This document shows positions 34,863 through 44,766 of a stretch of DNA of 64,000 bases, piece by piece. Each line of letters starts with the position of its first letter. Position 1 is the stretch's first letter. Origin of the DNA: Streptomyces sp. CB01373 (GTDB lineage Bacteria > Actinomycetota > Actinomycetes > Streptomycetales > Streptomycetaceae). The translations under genes were made by a program, and so were the position numbers. The notes below the pieces were generated by a model. It saw only the letters and a list, made by a program, of their open reading frames with translations, did not search any database and was not told the DNA's origin. The stretch is taken from positions 248,001 to 312,000 of the forward strand of contig NZ_NNBK01000002.1 in NCBI RefSeq assembly GCF_002803075.1, in the 5' to 3' direction.

Positions 34863-36103
34863 CTACGAACCGGACCTGCGCTTGTTCCACACGTCGAACC
34901 CGACCGCGGCCAGCAGCGCCAGCCCCTTGATGACCTGCTGCCAGTCGGTGCCGACGCTGAGCAGGTTCATGCCGTTGTTCAGCACGCCGAGGACGAGCCC
35001 GCCGATGATCGCGCCGAGCACGGTTCCGACGCCGCCGCTCATGGACGCGCCACCGATGAACGACGAGGCGATGGCCTCCAGTTCGTAGTTCACGCCGGCC
35101 TTCGGAGAGGCCGCGTTCAGGCGGGCGGCCACCACCAGTCCCGCCAGGGCCGCGAGCACGCCCATGTTCAGGAACACCTGGAAGGTGACCCTCCTGTCCT
35201 TGACGCCGGACAGCTTCGCGGCGGGCAGGTTGCCACCGATGGCGTAGATGTGGCGGCCGAAGACGGCGTTGCGCATCACATAGCCGTAGCCGACCACCAG
35301 CACGCCTAGGACGATCAGCACGATCGGCGCGCCCTTGTAGCTGGCGAGCAGCAGCGTGACGACCAGGACGGCGGCGACGAGGGCGACGAGCTTGAGCGCG
35401 AACAGCCGCGCGGGCAGCACGTCGAGGGAGAACTCCTGCTGCCGGCGCCGGTCGCGCACCTCCTGCCACACCACGGAGGCGATCAGGACGAGGCCGAGGA
35501 GCAGGGTGAGGTTGTGGTAGTTGGTGCTCGGCCCGACCTCGGGCAGGAACCCGTTGCCCATCTTCTGCAGCCCGCCCGGGAACGGGCCGAGGGTCTGGCC
35601 CTTGAGCAGGATCTCCGTCAGCCCGCGGAAGAGCAGCATCCCGGCGAGGGTGACGATGAACGACGGTATGCCCAGATACGCGATCATGAACCCTTGCAGC
35701 GAGCCCGCGGCCGCCCCCACCAGCAGGCACAGGCCCACCGCGACGGGCCACGGCACCTGGTGGCTGACCGTCAGGGCCGCCGCCACCGCGCCGACGAACG
35801 CGGTCAGCGAGCCGACCGACAGGTCGATGTGTCCCGCGATGATCACCATCATCATGCCGATGGCCAGGATCAGGATGTAGCTGTTCTGGAGCACCAGGTT
35901 GGAGACGTTGCGCGGCAGCAGCAGGTCCCCTCCGGTCCAGATCTCGAACAGGACGACGATCAGCCCGAGCGCGATCAGCATGCCGTACTGCCGCATGTTG
36001 CGGCGCAGGCCGTTCAGCACCAGCCCCAGCAGACCGCGGCCGGTGGCCGCCGCGCCGCGGTCCGGTGGTGCGGGGGCCGGGGGTTGCGCGGTCACGTCCG
36101 TGC

Positions 36104-36107
<4 letters not shown>
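34863..36107 (-). CDS. mmsB: Multiple-monosaccharide ABC transporter permease (MmsB/GguB type)
   Basis: 414 residues, start ATG 36107 overlapping the ATPase stop (ATGA). About ten membrane segments. The CUT2-permease signatures are present: [41 protein letters not shown], and [21 protein letters not shown] in the cytoplasmic loop that contacts the ATPase. Imports a pentose or hexose together with the ATPase and binding protein upstream. Last gene of the operon. Confidence 0.92.
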
Positions 36108-37663
<1,556 letters not shown>

Positions 37664-37716
37664 GGTCGTGCCTTCCAGTCGGTTGGGGTCGGTGGATGCG
37701 GCGGTCGCTTCCCCGG

Positions 37717-38826
37717 CTACTTGTTCAGCTCGGCGTCGCTGTAGTAGCCGCCCTTGACCAGGACCTCCTCGTAGTTGCTCTTGTCGACGCTCACCGGTTG
37801 CAGCAGGTAGGCGGGCACCACCTTCGAGCCGTTGTCATACGTCTTGTCGTCATTGACCTGCGGCTTCTTGCCCTTCAGTGAGTCGTCGACCATCGCCGAG
37901 GCGATCTCGGCGAGCTTGCGGGTGTCCTTGTAGACGGTCTGCGTCTGCTCGCCCGCGATGATCGACTTGACCGAGGCCAGCTCGGCGTCCTGACCGGTGA
38001 CGACGGGCAGCGGCTTGCTCCCCGAGCCGTAGCCGTCCGACTTCAGCGCCGACAGGATGCCGATCGAGATGCCGTCGTAGGGCGAGAGCACCGCGTCGAC
38101 CCGGCCGCTCTTGTAGGAGGAGGTGAGGATGTCGTCCATGCGCCGCTGCGCGGTCGCGCCGTCCCAGCGCAGGGTGGTGACCTTGGTGAGCTGCGTCTGG
38201 CCGGACCTCACCTTCAGCTTGCCGCTGTCCAGGTAAGGCTTCAGGACGCTCATCGCGCCGTTGAAGAAGTACTTGGTGTTGTTGTCGTCGTTGGAGCCGG
38301 CGAACAGCTCGATGTTGAACGGGCCCTTGCCGTCCTTGAGGCCGAGCTTGTCGACGATGTAGCCGGCCTGGAGCCGGCCGACCTTCTCGTTGTCGAAGGA
38401 GGCGTAGTAGTCGACGTGCTCCGTGCCGAGGATCAGCCGGTCGTAGGCGATGACCGGGATGCCGGCGTCGGCCGCCTCCTGCAGGACGTTGTTCAGCGAC
38501 TTGTTGTCGATGGCGGCGACGATCAGGCCCTTGACGCCCTGGGTGATCAGGTTCTCGATCTGCGAGACCTGGGTGTCGGGGTTGTCCTCGCCGAAGACCA
38601 GCTTGGTCCGGTAGCCCTTGGCCTGGAGATCCTTGACGACGTTGTCGCCGTCGGAGATCCACCGCTCGGAGGACTTCGTCGGCATCGCGATGCCGATGGT
38701 GGCGCCCTTGGTGCTGCCCGGCTTCTCCTTGCTGCCGCCCTCGCTGTTCTGCCCGCAGGCGGACAGGGTCAGGGCGAGGGACGCGGCTGCGGCCGTGGCG
38801 GCGAGGGCGGCTCTGCGGTTGCGCAT
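37717..38826 (-). CDS. chvE: ChvE-type monosaccharide-binding lipoprotein
   Basis: 369 residues with a lipoprotein signal ([11 protein letters not shown], lipidated Cys near residue 25). Periplasmic-binding fold of type [21 protein letters not shown], then [46 protein letters not shown] and [19 protein letters not shown]. Closest in layout to ChvE/XylF, which bind galactose, arabinose, xylose or glucose. Lies 60 bp downstream of the U32-like gene in the sugar-acid operon. Confidence 0.92.
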   Translation of the reverse strand: MRNRRAALAATAAAASLALTLSACGQNSEGGSKEKPGSTKGATIGIAMPTKSSERWISDGDNVVKDLQAKGYRTKLVFGEDNPDTQVSQIENLITQGVKGLIVAAIDNKSLNNVLQEAADAGIPVIAYDRLILGTEHVDYYASFDNEKVGRLQAGYIVDKLGLKDGKGPFNIELFAGSNDDNNTKYFFNGAMSVLKPYLDSGKLKVRSGQTQLTKVTTLRWDGATAQRRMDDILTSSYKSGRVDAVLSPYDGISIGILSALKSDGYGSGSKPLPVVTGQDAELASVKSIIAGEQTQTVYKDTRKLAEIASAMVDDSLKGKKPQVNDDKTYDNGSKVVPAYLLQPVSVDKSNYEEVLVKGGYYSDAELNK

Positions 38827-38886
38827 GGTGATCAGTCCTTGTCCGTCTGGTCGGTGTGGGGCGTGGGGAGGTGCTCGCGGCGTTCG

Positions 38887-39855
38887 TCAGGCGCCGGTGG
38901 GGAAGCGGTGGAGCGGGCCCGGGAGCCGGGAGCCGAGTGGCGCCATGTCACCGGCGGCGCCGTGGCGGGCGAGCAGGTCCAGGGCGAGCCGGCCGCGCCG
39001 CACCCGTTCCCGGGCCGTGGCCAGGGTGAGCTCCCGCAGGTGGTGTCCGTACGGGTAGATGCCGGGCGCCTTGGACAGGCCGAACTTCAGGTAGAGCGGT
39101 GCGCCGCGCCGGATCAGCTCGGCGACCTCGTACATCCGGACATAGCCGCCGAGGTCGTCGGGCGCCTCGATGTACATGTCCATGGGGGCGCCCGACACCC
39201 GCCGGATCTCGGTGAGGTGATCGAGCGTCAGATCGCTGGGCACGTTCACGGAGTCGGCGCCCAGACGCTCGAAGACGGCGTACGACGCCGGGTTCACGGG
39301 GCCGATCAGCGCGGACACCTTCAGGGTGGTGTCGGCCGGGATCAGGCCCGTCGTACGCGCCCGGTGCAGCGTCCACAGCACCCCCTCGTCGGCGACCAGC
39401 AGACAGCGCACGCCCAGCTCCGTGGCCCGGACGGCGTCCTCGACGCACCCGGCGACCGCGTCGTGGCCGCGGGCCCGCAGCCCCGCCCCGCGCGAGTCGG
39501 AGCGCACCGAGCCCCCGGTGTCCCAGGTGCCGCGCGGGCCGGTGAACAGGCACAGTTCGACGCCGTGCGCGGTACTCGCGTCGACCATCTCGCCGATCTC
39601 GGCGTCGGTCAGCATCCACACGCCGCTGCCCTGGCTGATCCGGTGGATCGGCACATCGAGCCGTGCGGCCTCGTCGAGGACCACCGCCAGCGCCTCCGGG
39701 CCCTCGCACGAGGGGATCTCCGTGCGCCAGCGGCCGCCGCCGGGGAAGGCGTGCGGCGAGGTGTCGGCGGGGTCGAGGGCGGGGGCGCCGAGGCCCAGTG
39801 CGGTGAGCGTCTGCTCAGCGGGTCTGCGGGCGGCCGTGGCGGAAGCGTCGGTCAC
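38887..39855 (-). CDS. U32-peptidase-like TIM-barrel protein in the sugar operon
   Basis: 322 residues from GTG 39855 with AAGGAC upstream. A barrel pattern resembling U32 proteins is visible: VELCLFTGPRGTWDTGGSVR, GVRCLLVADEGVLWTLHR, KVSALIGPVNPASYAVFERLG, ADSVNVPSDLTLDHLTEIR and MDMYIEAPDDLGGYVRMYE. The cysteine cluster of canonical U32 iron-sulfur enzymes is not evident. Operon context argues for a role in sugar-acid metabolism (for instance an aldolase-like step) rather than proteolysis. That is inference only. Confidence 0.6.
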   Translation of the reverse strand: MTDASATAARRPAEQTLTALGLGAPALDPADTSPHAFPGGGRWRTEIPSCEGPEALAVVLDEAARLDVPIHRISQGSGVWMLTDAEIGEMVDASTAHGVELCLFTGPRGTWDTGGSVRSDSRGAGLRARGHDAVAGCVEDAVRATELGVRCLLVADEGVLWTLHRARTTGLIPADTTLKVSALIGPVNPASYAVFERLGADSVNVPSDLTLDHLTEIRRVSGAPMDMYIEAPDDLGGYVRMYEVAELIRRGAPLYLKFGLSKAPGIYPYGHHLRELTLATARERVRRGRLALDLLARHGAAGDMAPLGSRLPGPLHRFPTGA

Positions 39856-39930
39856 AGGCTGTCCTTCGTGTTCGGTGTCTCGGACAAGGTTCGTGGCTCC
39901 GGGTATGGCGGGCCGTGCACGGGGCCGGCG

Positions 39931-39996
39931 GTGACCCGGGCCCGGTGTGCCGCTCGCGGCGTCCTCGGATCGCGCCGTGAGCGGCACTCGGGTCAC
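39931..39996 (-). promoter_or_regulatory. Nested hairpin between the dehydrogenase and U32-like genes
   Basis: Two sets of perfect arms are nested: GTGACCCG (39931-39938) with CGGGTCAC (39989-39996), and GTGCCGCTC (39947-39955) with GAGCGGCAC (39979-39987). It overlaps the dehydrogenase stop codon and fills half of the 137-bp gap. Likely a partial terminator or mRNA-stabilising structure that sets the ratio between catabolic and transport genes. Confidence 0.55.
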
Positions 39997-40997
39997 GGGC
40001 GGAGCAGCACCTTGCCCACCTTCGGATCGCCCGCCCCCACCAGGTCGATGGCGTGCGAGAACTCGGCGAGCGGGAGCTCGTGGGTGACGAGCGGGAGCGG
40101 ATCGAGCAGCCCGGCCGCGAACATCCGCACTGTGTGCGCCCAGGCGTGCGGCGGCGCCCCGAAGACGGTGTGCACCTCCAGCTGCCGTACGACGAGGTCG
40201 GTCGGGTCCAGTCCCTCGGCGCCCGGTGCCGGGATGCCCGTCAGGACCAGCCGCCCACCGCGTCTGAGCAGCCCGGCGGCGGTACGCGCCGCGTCCGCCG
40301 ACCCGGCCGTCTCGATCACCACGTCGAAGCCGCCGGGCAGCCGCCGGTCCTTGGTGGAGAAGCCGGTGGCGCCGAACCGCCGGGCCAGGGCCTCGCGGTC
40401 GTCGCGCGTGCCGACGACCAGCAGCTCGGCCGGGGAGAGCGCCTTGAGGAACTGCACGGCGAACATCCCGAGCGTGCCGGTGCCGACCACGGCGACCCGC
40501 TCGCCCGGCCGGGCGTCCGCCTTCAGCGCGGCCGCCGCGACACAGGCGGCCGGCTCCAGCAGCGCGGCGGCGGTGAGGTCGGCGTCCTCGGGCAGCACGT
40601 GCAGCAGCCGGGCCGGCAGCGTCAGCGTGGTGGCCATCGCGCCGGGCCGGGTGAAGCCGGTCTCCTCGTACCCCGCCGTGCACAGGGTCGTCTCGCCCGC
40701 GTGACAGTGGTCGCACACCTGGCAGTTGCGGAAACCCTCGCCGACCACCTTGCGGCCCACGAGAGGGCCGGGCACCCCGGCGCCCACCCGCCGGACCGTC
40801 CCGGACCACTCGTGGCCCGGCGTCAGCGGGTAACGCACGTACCCGTCGGGCCGGTTGCCCTGGTACACCTCGCGGTCGCTGCCGCAGATCCCCACGGCGT
40901 GCACGGCGACCAGCGCCTCGCCCGGTCCCGGGTCGCGCGGCGTGTGCCCGGCGATCCGGTGCGTGCCCGGGGCCTCGACGACGACCTCGGTGCTCAC
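39993..40997 (-). CDS. Zinc-dependent alcohol/polyol dehydrogenase (MDR family)
   Basis: 334 residues. GTG 40997 overlaps the dehydratase stop (GTGA). Catalytic zinc site: Cys in GICGSDREVY, GHEWSG near residue 62. Structural zinc cysteines lie in NCQVCDHCHAGETTLC. Rossmann loop is VAVVGTGTLGMFAVQFL. Resembles threonine, sorbitol and galactitol dehydrogenases. In this operon it probably oxidises a sugar, polyol or keto-deoxy acid intermediate; the exact substrate cannot be read. Confidence 0.85.
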   Translation of the reverse strand: MSTEVVVEAPGTHRIAGHTPRDPGPGEALVAVHAVGICGSDREVYQGNRPDGYVRYPLTPGHEWSGTVRRVGAGVPGPLVGRKVVGEGFRNCQVCDHCHAGETTLCTAGYEETGFTRPGAMATTLTLPARLLHVLPEDADLTAAALLEPAACVAAAALKADARPGERVAVVGTGTLGMFAVQFLKALSPAELLVVGTRDDREALARRFGATGFSTKDRRLPGGFDVVIETAGSADAARTAAGLLRRGGRLVLTGIPAPGAEGLDPTDLVVRQLEVHTVFGAPPHAWAHTVRMFAAGLLDPLPLVTHELPLAEFSHAIDLVGAGDPKVGKVLLRP

Positions 40998-42157
40998 TTC
41001 GTCCCCTTCGGCCTGCGCTGCTCCCAGCCCTCGGCCCACAGGTCGAACCGGGCCTGCTGCTGGGGGAATTCGGCCGCGGCGTCGACATCCAGCTCGACGC
41101 CGAGACCGGGCGCGTCGGAGAGGTGGAAGCAGCCGTCCTCCGGGTCCACCCGGGGCGCGCCCCTGACCACCTTCTTGATCTCCGCGTCGGCGAAGTCGTT
41201 GAAGTGCTCCAGGACCTTGAAATTCGGTGTGGTGAAGCCCACTTGGAGCGAGGCGGCGGTGAGTACGGACCCGCCGACGTTGTGCGGGGCGACGAGCATG
41301 TAGTGCGTCTCGGCGGTCGCGGCCAGCTTCCGGGTCTCCCAGATGCCGCCGATGTGGCCGACGTCCGGCTGGATGATGTCGGCGGACTGGTCGTCGAAGA
41401 GCTCGCGGAACTCGATCCGGTCGTGGATGCGCTCGCCGGTGGCGACCGGGATGTCGACCTTGGCAGCGACCTTCCGCAGCGCCTTCAGGTTCTCCGGCGG
41501 CACCGGCTCCTCCAGCCAGGCCGGGGCGAAGGGCGCCATCTCCCTGGCCAGCCGGACGGCGGTGGCGGGGGAGAAGCGGCCGTGCATCTCCAGCATCAGC
41601 TCGGTGCCGGGGCCGATGGCGTCCCGTACGGCCTCGATGAGCGAGACGGCGTACAGGGTCCCCTCGTGGTCGAGTTCGAAGTGCCCGGTGCCGAAGGGGT
41701 CGATCTTGAGCGCCCGGTAACCGCGCTCCACGACCCCCTGCGCGGCCTTGTGGTACGCCTCCGGGGTGCGCTCGGTGGTGTACCAGCCGTTGGCGTACGC
41801 CTTCACCCGGTCGGTGACCTTGCCGCCGAGCAGCTGCCACACGGGGACGCCGAGCGCCTTGCCCTTGATGTCCCAGCAGGCCATCTCCACGACCGCGATG
41901 CCGGACATCACGATCTCACCCGCGCGGCCGAAGTCGCCGTACTTCATACGGCGGACGAGGTCCTCGGCGGCGAACGGGTCCGAGCCGAGGATGTGGTTGG
42001 CCTCGGCCTCCCTCAAGTAGCCGATCAGAGCGTCGGTGTGGCCCAGCATCCGGGTCTCGCCGACCCCGGTGATGCCCTCGTCGGTGTGCACCTGGACGTA
42101 GGTCAGGTTGCGCCATGGCGTCCCGACCACATGGGTGCTGATTCCGGTGATGCGCAC
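40994..42157 (-). CDS. Enolase-superfamily sugar-acid dehydratase (mandelate racemase-like)
   Basis: 387 residues from GTG 42157 (GAGGGG eight bases upstream); an in-frame ATG at 42184 has no ribosome site. The catalytic barrel shows ALKIDPFGTG, metal ligands in LMLEMHGRFSP, WLEEPVPPEN and TGERIHDR, then DIIQPDVGHIGGI and a catalytic-type His in VAPHNVGG. This pattern is that of galactonate-type dehydratases, which make 2-keto-3-deoxy acids. First gene of the operon with dehydrogenase, U32-like protein and sugar importer. It is preceded by a strong promoter and an operator related to that of the IclR-lactonase pair. Confidence 0.86.
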   Translation of the reverse strand: MRITGISTHVVGTPWRNLTYVQVHTDEGITGVGETRMLGHTDALIGYLREAEANHILGSDPFAAEDLVRRMKYGDFGRAGEIVMSGIAVVEMACWDIKGKALGVPVWQLLGGKVTDRVKAYANGWYTTERTPEAYHKAAQGVVERGYRALKIDPFGTGHFELDHEGTLYAVSLIEAVRDAIGPGTELMLEMHGRFSPATAVRLAREMAPFAPAWLEEPVPPENLKALRKVAAKVDIPVATGERIHDRIEFRELFDDQSADIIQPDVGHIGGIWETRKLAATAETHYMLVAPHNVGGSVLTAASLQVGFTTPNFKVLEHFNDFADAEIKKVVRGAPRVDPEDGCFHLSDAPGLGVELDVDAAAEFPQQQARFDLWAEGWEQRRPKGTK

Positions 42158-42215
42158 GGTGCCCGCCCCTCGGCTGCTCGACATCGTTGTCGTCGTTGTC
42201 GTGGTTGTCGTCGGT

Positions 42216-42243
42216 GTTCGAGATTTCGTCAGACGTTCGAAAT
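42216..42243. promoter_or_regulatory. Operator candidate of the sugar-acid operon
   Basis: Direct repeats GTTCGAGAT (42216-42224) and GTTCGAAAT (42235-42243), with inverted ATTTCG (42223-42228) and CGAAAT (42238-42243). On the leftward strand it starts with ATTTCGAAC, the same 9-mer as in the IclR-gene operator. It lies at about +3 to +30 of the predicted transcript. Confidence 0.55.
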
Positions 42244-42252
42244 GCTGGCGCG

Positions 42253-42282
42253 ACAGTAGGGATGGGGTGGTGAGGGTGTCAA
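42253..42282 (-). promoter_or_regulatory. Promoter of the sugar-acid operon
   Basis: Leftward strand: -35 TTGACA (42282-42277), 18-bp spacer, -10 TACTGT (42258-42253). The -35 is a perfect consensus. Predicted start is near 42246, about 90 bp before the chosen start codon. Confidence 0.65.
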
Positions 42283-42398
42283 TGGGTCCGACAGATAACG
42301 GTTTTGGCGGGCCTGTCGGTCACTTTTTCGATCCCGCACAGAACCTTCACAGGGGTGGCTAGGAACCGCGCCCATCCGGAACTTAGTCTTCCCGCGTC

Positions 42399-43289
42399 AT
42401 GAACTACTGCCACCCGTGCCGACGGCACCTGAACGGCGCCCTCGCCTGCCCGGGGTGCGGCACCCCAGTGGAGTCACCTCCCGCGAACGCGGAGGACCCC
42501 GGGGTGAGTGCGGAACCCACTGCCACCCAAGTCCCGCAGGAGAGCGGGGAGTTCCACCCCGACGAGGAGCGCGATCGGGCCGACGGGGGTGACGGTGACG
42601 ACGGTGACGACGGCCATGCCGAGCCCGAGGGGCGGTCCGGTCGGCGCCGCTCGCGCGGCCGGGGCGGAGCGGCCGAGGGCGCCGAGGACGTCGAGGCTGA
42701 CGAGGACGACACCGAGGACGCGGAGAGTGCGGGGGGCGGGAGCGCGAGCCGGCGGGACCGCAAGGCGGCGGTCCACCGCAGGCGCCGCCGCCGCATCCTG
42801 CTGACAGTCGTCGGCTTCGTCCTGGCGGGCGGCGGTCTGAGCCTGGCCGAACTCGGCGTCGACGCGCCGGGCCTGCCGGGCTTGTCCAGCCAGGAGCCGG
42901 CCGCGGTCGGCGACGACGTGTCCGAGGACGACGCGTCCCCCTCGGACGCCGGCGGGACGGCCGGGCCGGCTGGCGACGCGCCGGGGACCGCCACGGACAC
43001 GGCCACGCCGGACGCCTCGAAGTCGGCCTCTCCCTCCGCCTCCGCGAAGGACGACAAACCGGAACCGGACGCGAGCGACACGAGCAGCCCCAGGCAGTCG
43101 GCCGAGGCGCCGGCGCAGAGCGACACGGGCCGGAGCGCGGACCGGCCGGGCGCACCGGACTCCGCGACCCCGGAGGCGCCCCAGCCCGCGGACCCCCCGG
43201 CAAGTGATCCCGCCCCGCCGCCCCCTCAGCCGGACCCCACACCCACCCCGACCCACACCTGCGACCGCTTCCTGTGGTGGTGCACGTAG
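42399..43289 (+). CDS. SCO2400-family single-pass membrane protein with N-terminal zinc ribbon
   Basis: 296 residues. N-terminus MNYCHPCRRHLNGALACPGC has four cysteines (4, 7, 17, 20) forming a zinc ribbon. An acidic, Asp/Glu/Gly-rich linker and an Arg-rich block (HRRRRRR) precede one membrane helix (ILLTVVGFVLAGGGLSLAEL, near 135-155). The outer part is a long Pro/Ser/Asp-rich stalk ending in the short conserved CDRFLWWCT, whose two cysteines may form a disulfide. Function is unknown. TAGTCT at 42384-42389, close to the start, suggests a nearly leaderless transcript. Confidence 0.8.
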   Translation: MNYCHPCRRHLNGALACPGCGTPVESPPANAEDPGVSAEPTATQVPQESGEFHPDEERDRADGGDGDDGDDGHAEPEGRSGRRRSRGRGGAAEGAEDVEADEDDTEDAESAGGGSASRRDRKAAVHRRRRRRILLTVVGFVLAGGGLSLAELGVDAPGLPGLSSQEPAAVGDDVSEDDASPSDAGGTAGPAGDAPGTATDTATPDASKSASPSASAKDDKPEPDASDTSSPRQSAEAPAQSDTGRSADRPGAPDSATPEAPQPADPPASDPAPPPPQPDPTPTPTHTCDRFLWWCT

Positions 43290-43439
43290 GGCGCGATGCG
43301 CGGGCCTGAGGGCGCACGGCGGCTCGACGCTGAACAGGGCGGCGACCACGGGTGATTGGCGCACCCGTAGCCGCCGCACTACCGGCGCCGGGCCGCGCGC
43401 CCCCATGGCGGCGGCCGCGCTCAGCCGAGCCGCGCCGTT

Positions 43440-44229
43440 CAACCGGCCCTCAGTGGAACTCGTCGCCCCGAGCCCTTCGGCCCGAGCCCTTCGGCCCGCC
43501 GGCCAGGGCGGAGCCCTTCGGCCCGAGCCCTTCGGCCGAACCGCTCAGCCCGGGTCCCGGGGACCTGAGCCCCTCGACGCGATCCCCTCGATGCGAGCCC
43601 CTCAGCCGGACCGCTCAGTCCGAGCCCCTCGACCCGAGCCGTTCAGTCGAGCTGCTCAACCCGAGCCCCTCGGCGCGAGCTTTTCGGCCGAGCTGCTCAA
43701 CCCGAGCCCCTCGGCGCGAGCTTTTCGGCCGAACCGCTCAGCCCGGGTCCCGGGGGCCTGAGCCCCTCGACGCGAGCCCCTCAGCCGGACCGCTCAGCCG
43801 AGTTCGTCGGCCGAGCCCGTCAGCCGAACCGCTCAGCCCGAGCCCCTCGGCGTGAGCTTTTCGGCCGAACCGGTCAGCCCGGGTCCCGGGGGCCTGAGCC
43901 CCTCGACGCGAGCCCCTCAGCCGGACCGCTCAGCCGAGTTCGTCGGCCGAGCCCGTCAGCCGAACCGCTCAGCCCGAGCCCCTCGGCGTGAGCTTCTCGG
44001 CCGAACCGGTCAGCCCGGGTCCCGGGGGCCTGAGCCCCTCGAGGCGAGCCCCTCAGCCGGACCGCTCAGCCGAGTTCGTCGGCCGAGCCCGTCAGCCGAA
44101 CCGCTCAGCCCGGGTCCCGGGGGCCTGAGCCCCTCGACGCGAGCCCCCTCAGTCGGACCGCTCAGCCCGAGCCGCGGGGTCCGAGCCCCTCGGCCCGAGC
44201 CCCTCAGTCGAGTTCGTCGCCCGGGCTCG
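43440..44229. repeat. 136-bp tandem repeat field next to the MarR gene
   Basis: The 940-bp gap 43290-44229 has no credible gene. The block starting GAGTTCGTCGGCCGAGCC occurs at 43800, 43936 and 44072 and, degenerate, at 44210 (periods 136, 136, 138). The block around CAGCCCGGGTCCCGGG occurs at 43546, 43739, 43875, 44011 and 44106. Shorter CGAGCCCCTC-type units of about 10 bp make up the interior. CCCGGG-T-CCCGGG palindromes recur. A unit of 136 is not a multiple of three, so it is not coding. The last copy reaches the MarR stop codon. Confidence 0.85.
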
Positions 44230-44679
44230 TCAGCCCGGCTCCCCCTCGTTCGTCATCCGCCGCAGCAGGTCACGCAGTGCCAGCCGTTCTTCCTCGGAGA
44301 GGCTCGCCAGTGGCTCCCGGGCGAAGCGCAGCCCTTCCCGCAGTTCGCGGGCCACGCGCCGCCCCTCCTCCGTCGCCGCCGCCAGCTTCACGCGCCGGTC
44401 GCCCGGATCCGGCCGCCGCTCCACCAGTCCCCGTGTCTCCAGCCGGTCCACGATCCCGGTGACGTTCGACGGCTCGCACTTCAGCTTCTGCGCCAGCCTC
44501 CGCATCGGCAGCGGCTCCAGCGACAGCAGACTCAGCAGCCGCGCCTGCGCCCCGGTCAGCGCGTGCTCACCGGCCGCCTCCTCGTAGTCCTCGTAGAAGC
44601 GGGCCACGACGTCCCCGATCAGCTCGACGACCTCCAGGGTCAGCGCGTCGGGGCGGCGGGTGTTCGGTGCGGCGGCCAT
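44230..44679 (-). CDS. MarR-family transcriptional regulator
   Basis: 149 residues from ATG 44679. The winged helix is clear: MRRLAQKLKCEPSNVTGIVDRLETRGLVERRPDPGDRRVK (recognition helix then wing). Flanking helices form the dimer interface. It is divergent from a CurA-like reductase, and the 87-bp spacer carries repeated AGTAACTGAA sites, so it probably represses both. The OhrR-type N-terminal cysteine is absent, so it is not obviously the peroxide sensor for the nearby ohr gene. The ribosome site is weak. Confidence 0.9.
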   Translation of the reverse strand: MAAAPNTRRPDALTLEVVELIGDVVARFYEDYEEAAGEHALTGAQARLLSLLSLEPLPMRRLAQKLKCEPSNVTGIVDRLETRGLVERRPDPGDRRVKLAAATEEGRRVARELREGLRFAREPLASLSEEERLALRDLLRRMTNEGEPG

Positions 44680-44700
44680 GCGACCAGGGTACCGGCGTAC

Positions 44701-44756
44701 TTGACTTGATGAAATATTCAGGTGCATGGTTGTTTCAGTAACTGAAGTAACTGAAA
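44701..44756 (+). promoter_or_regulatory. Promoter and MarR-type operator of the CurA-like gene
   Basis: -35 TTGACT (44701-44706), 18-bp spacer, -10 CATGGT (44725-44730). The perfect palindrome TTCAGT-A-ACTGAA (44734-44746) covers the predicted start and overlaps two direct AGTAACTGAA units (44737-44746, 44746-44755). Confidence 0.6.
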
Positions 44757-44766
44757 GGCGCCTGTC

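Noticed and set aside
43440..44229. Regular repeats resembling a CRISPR array
   Set aside because: Units are contiguous and homologous throughout, with no unique spacers, and no cas genes are near.
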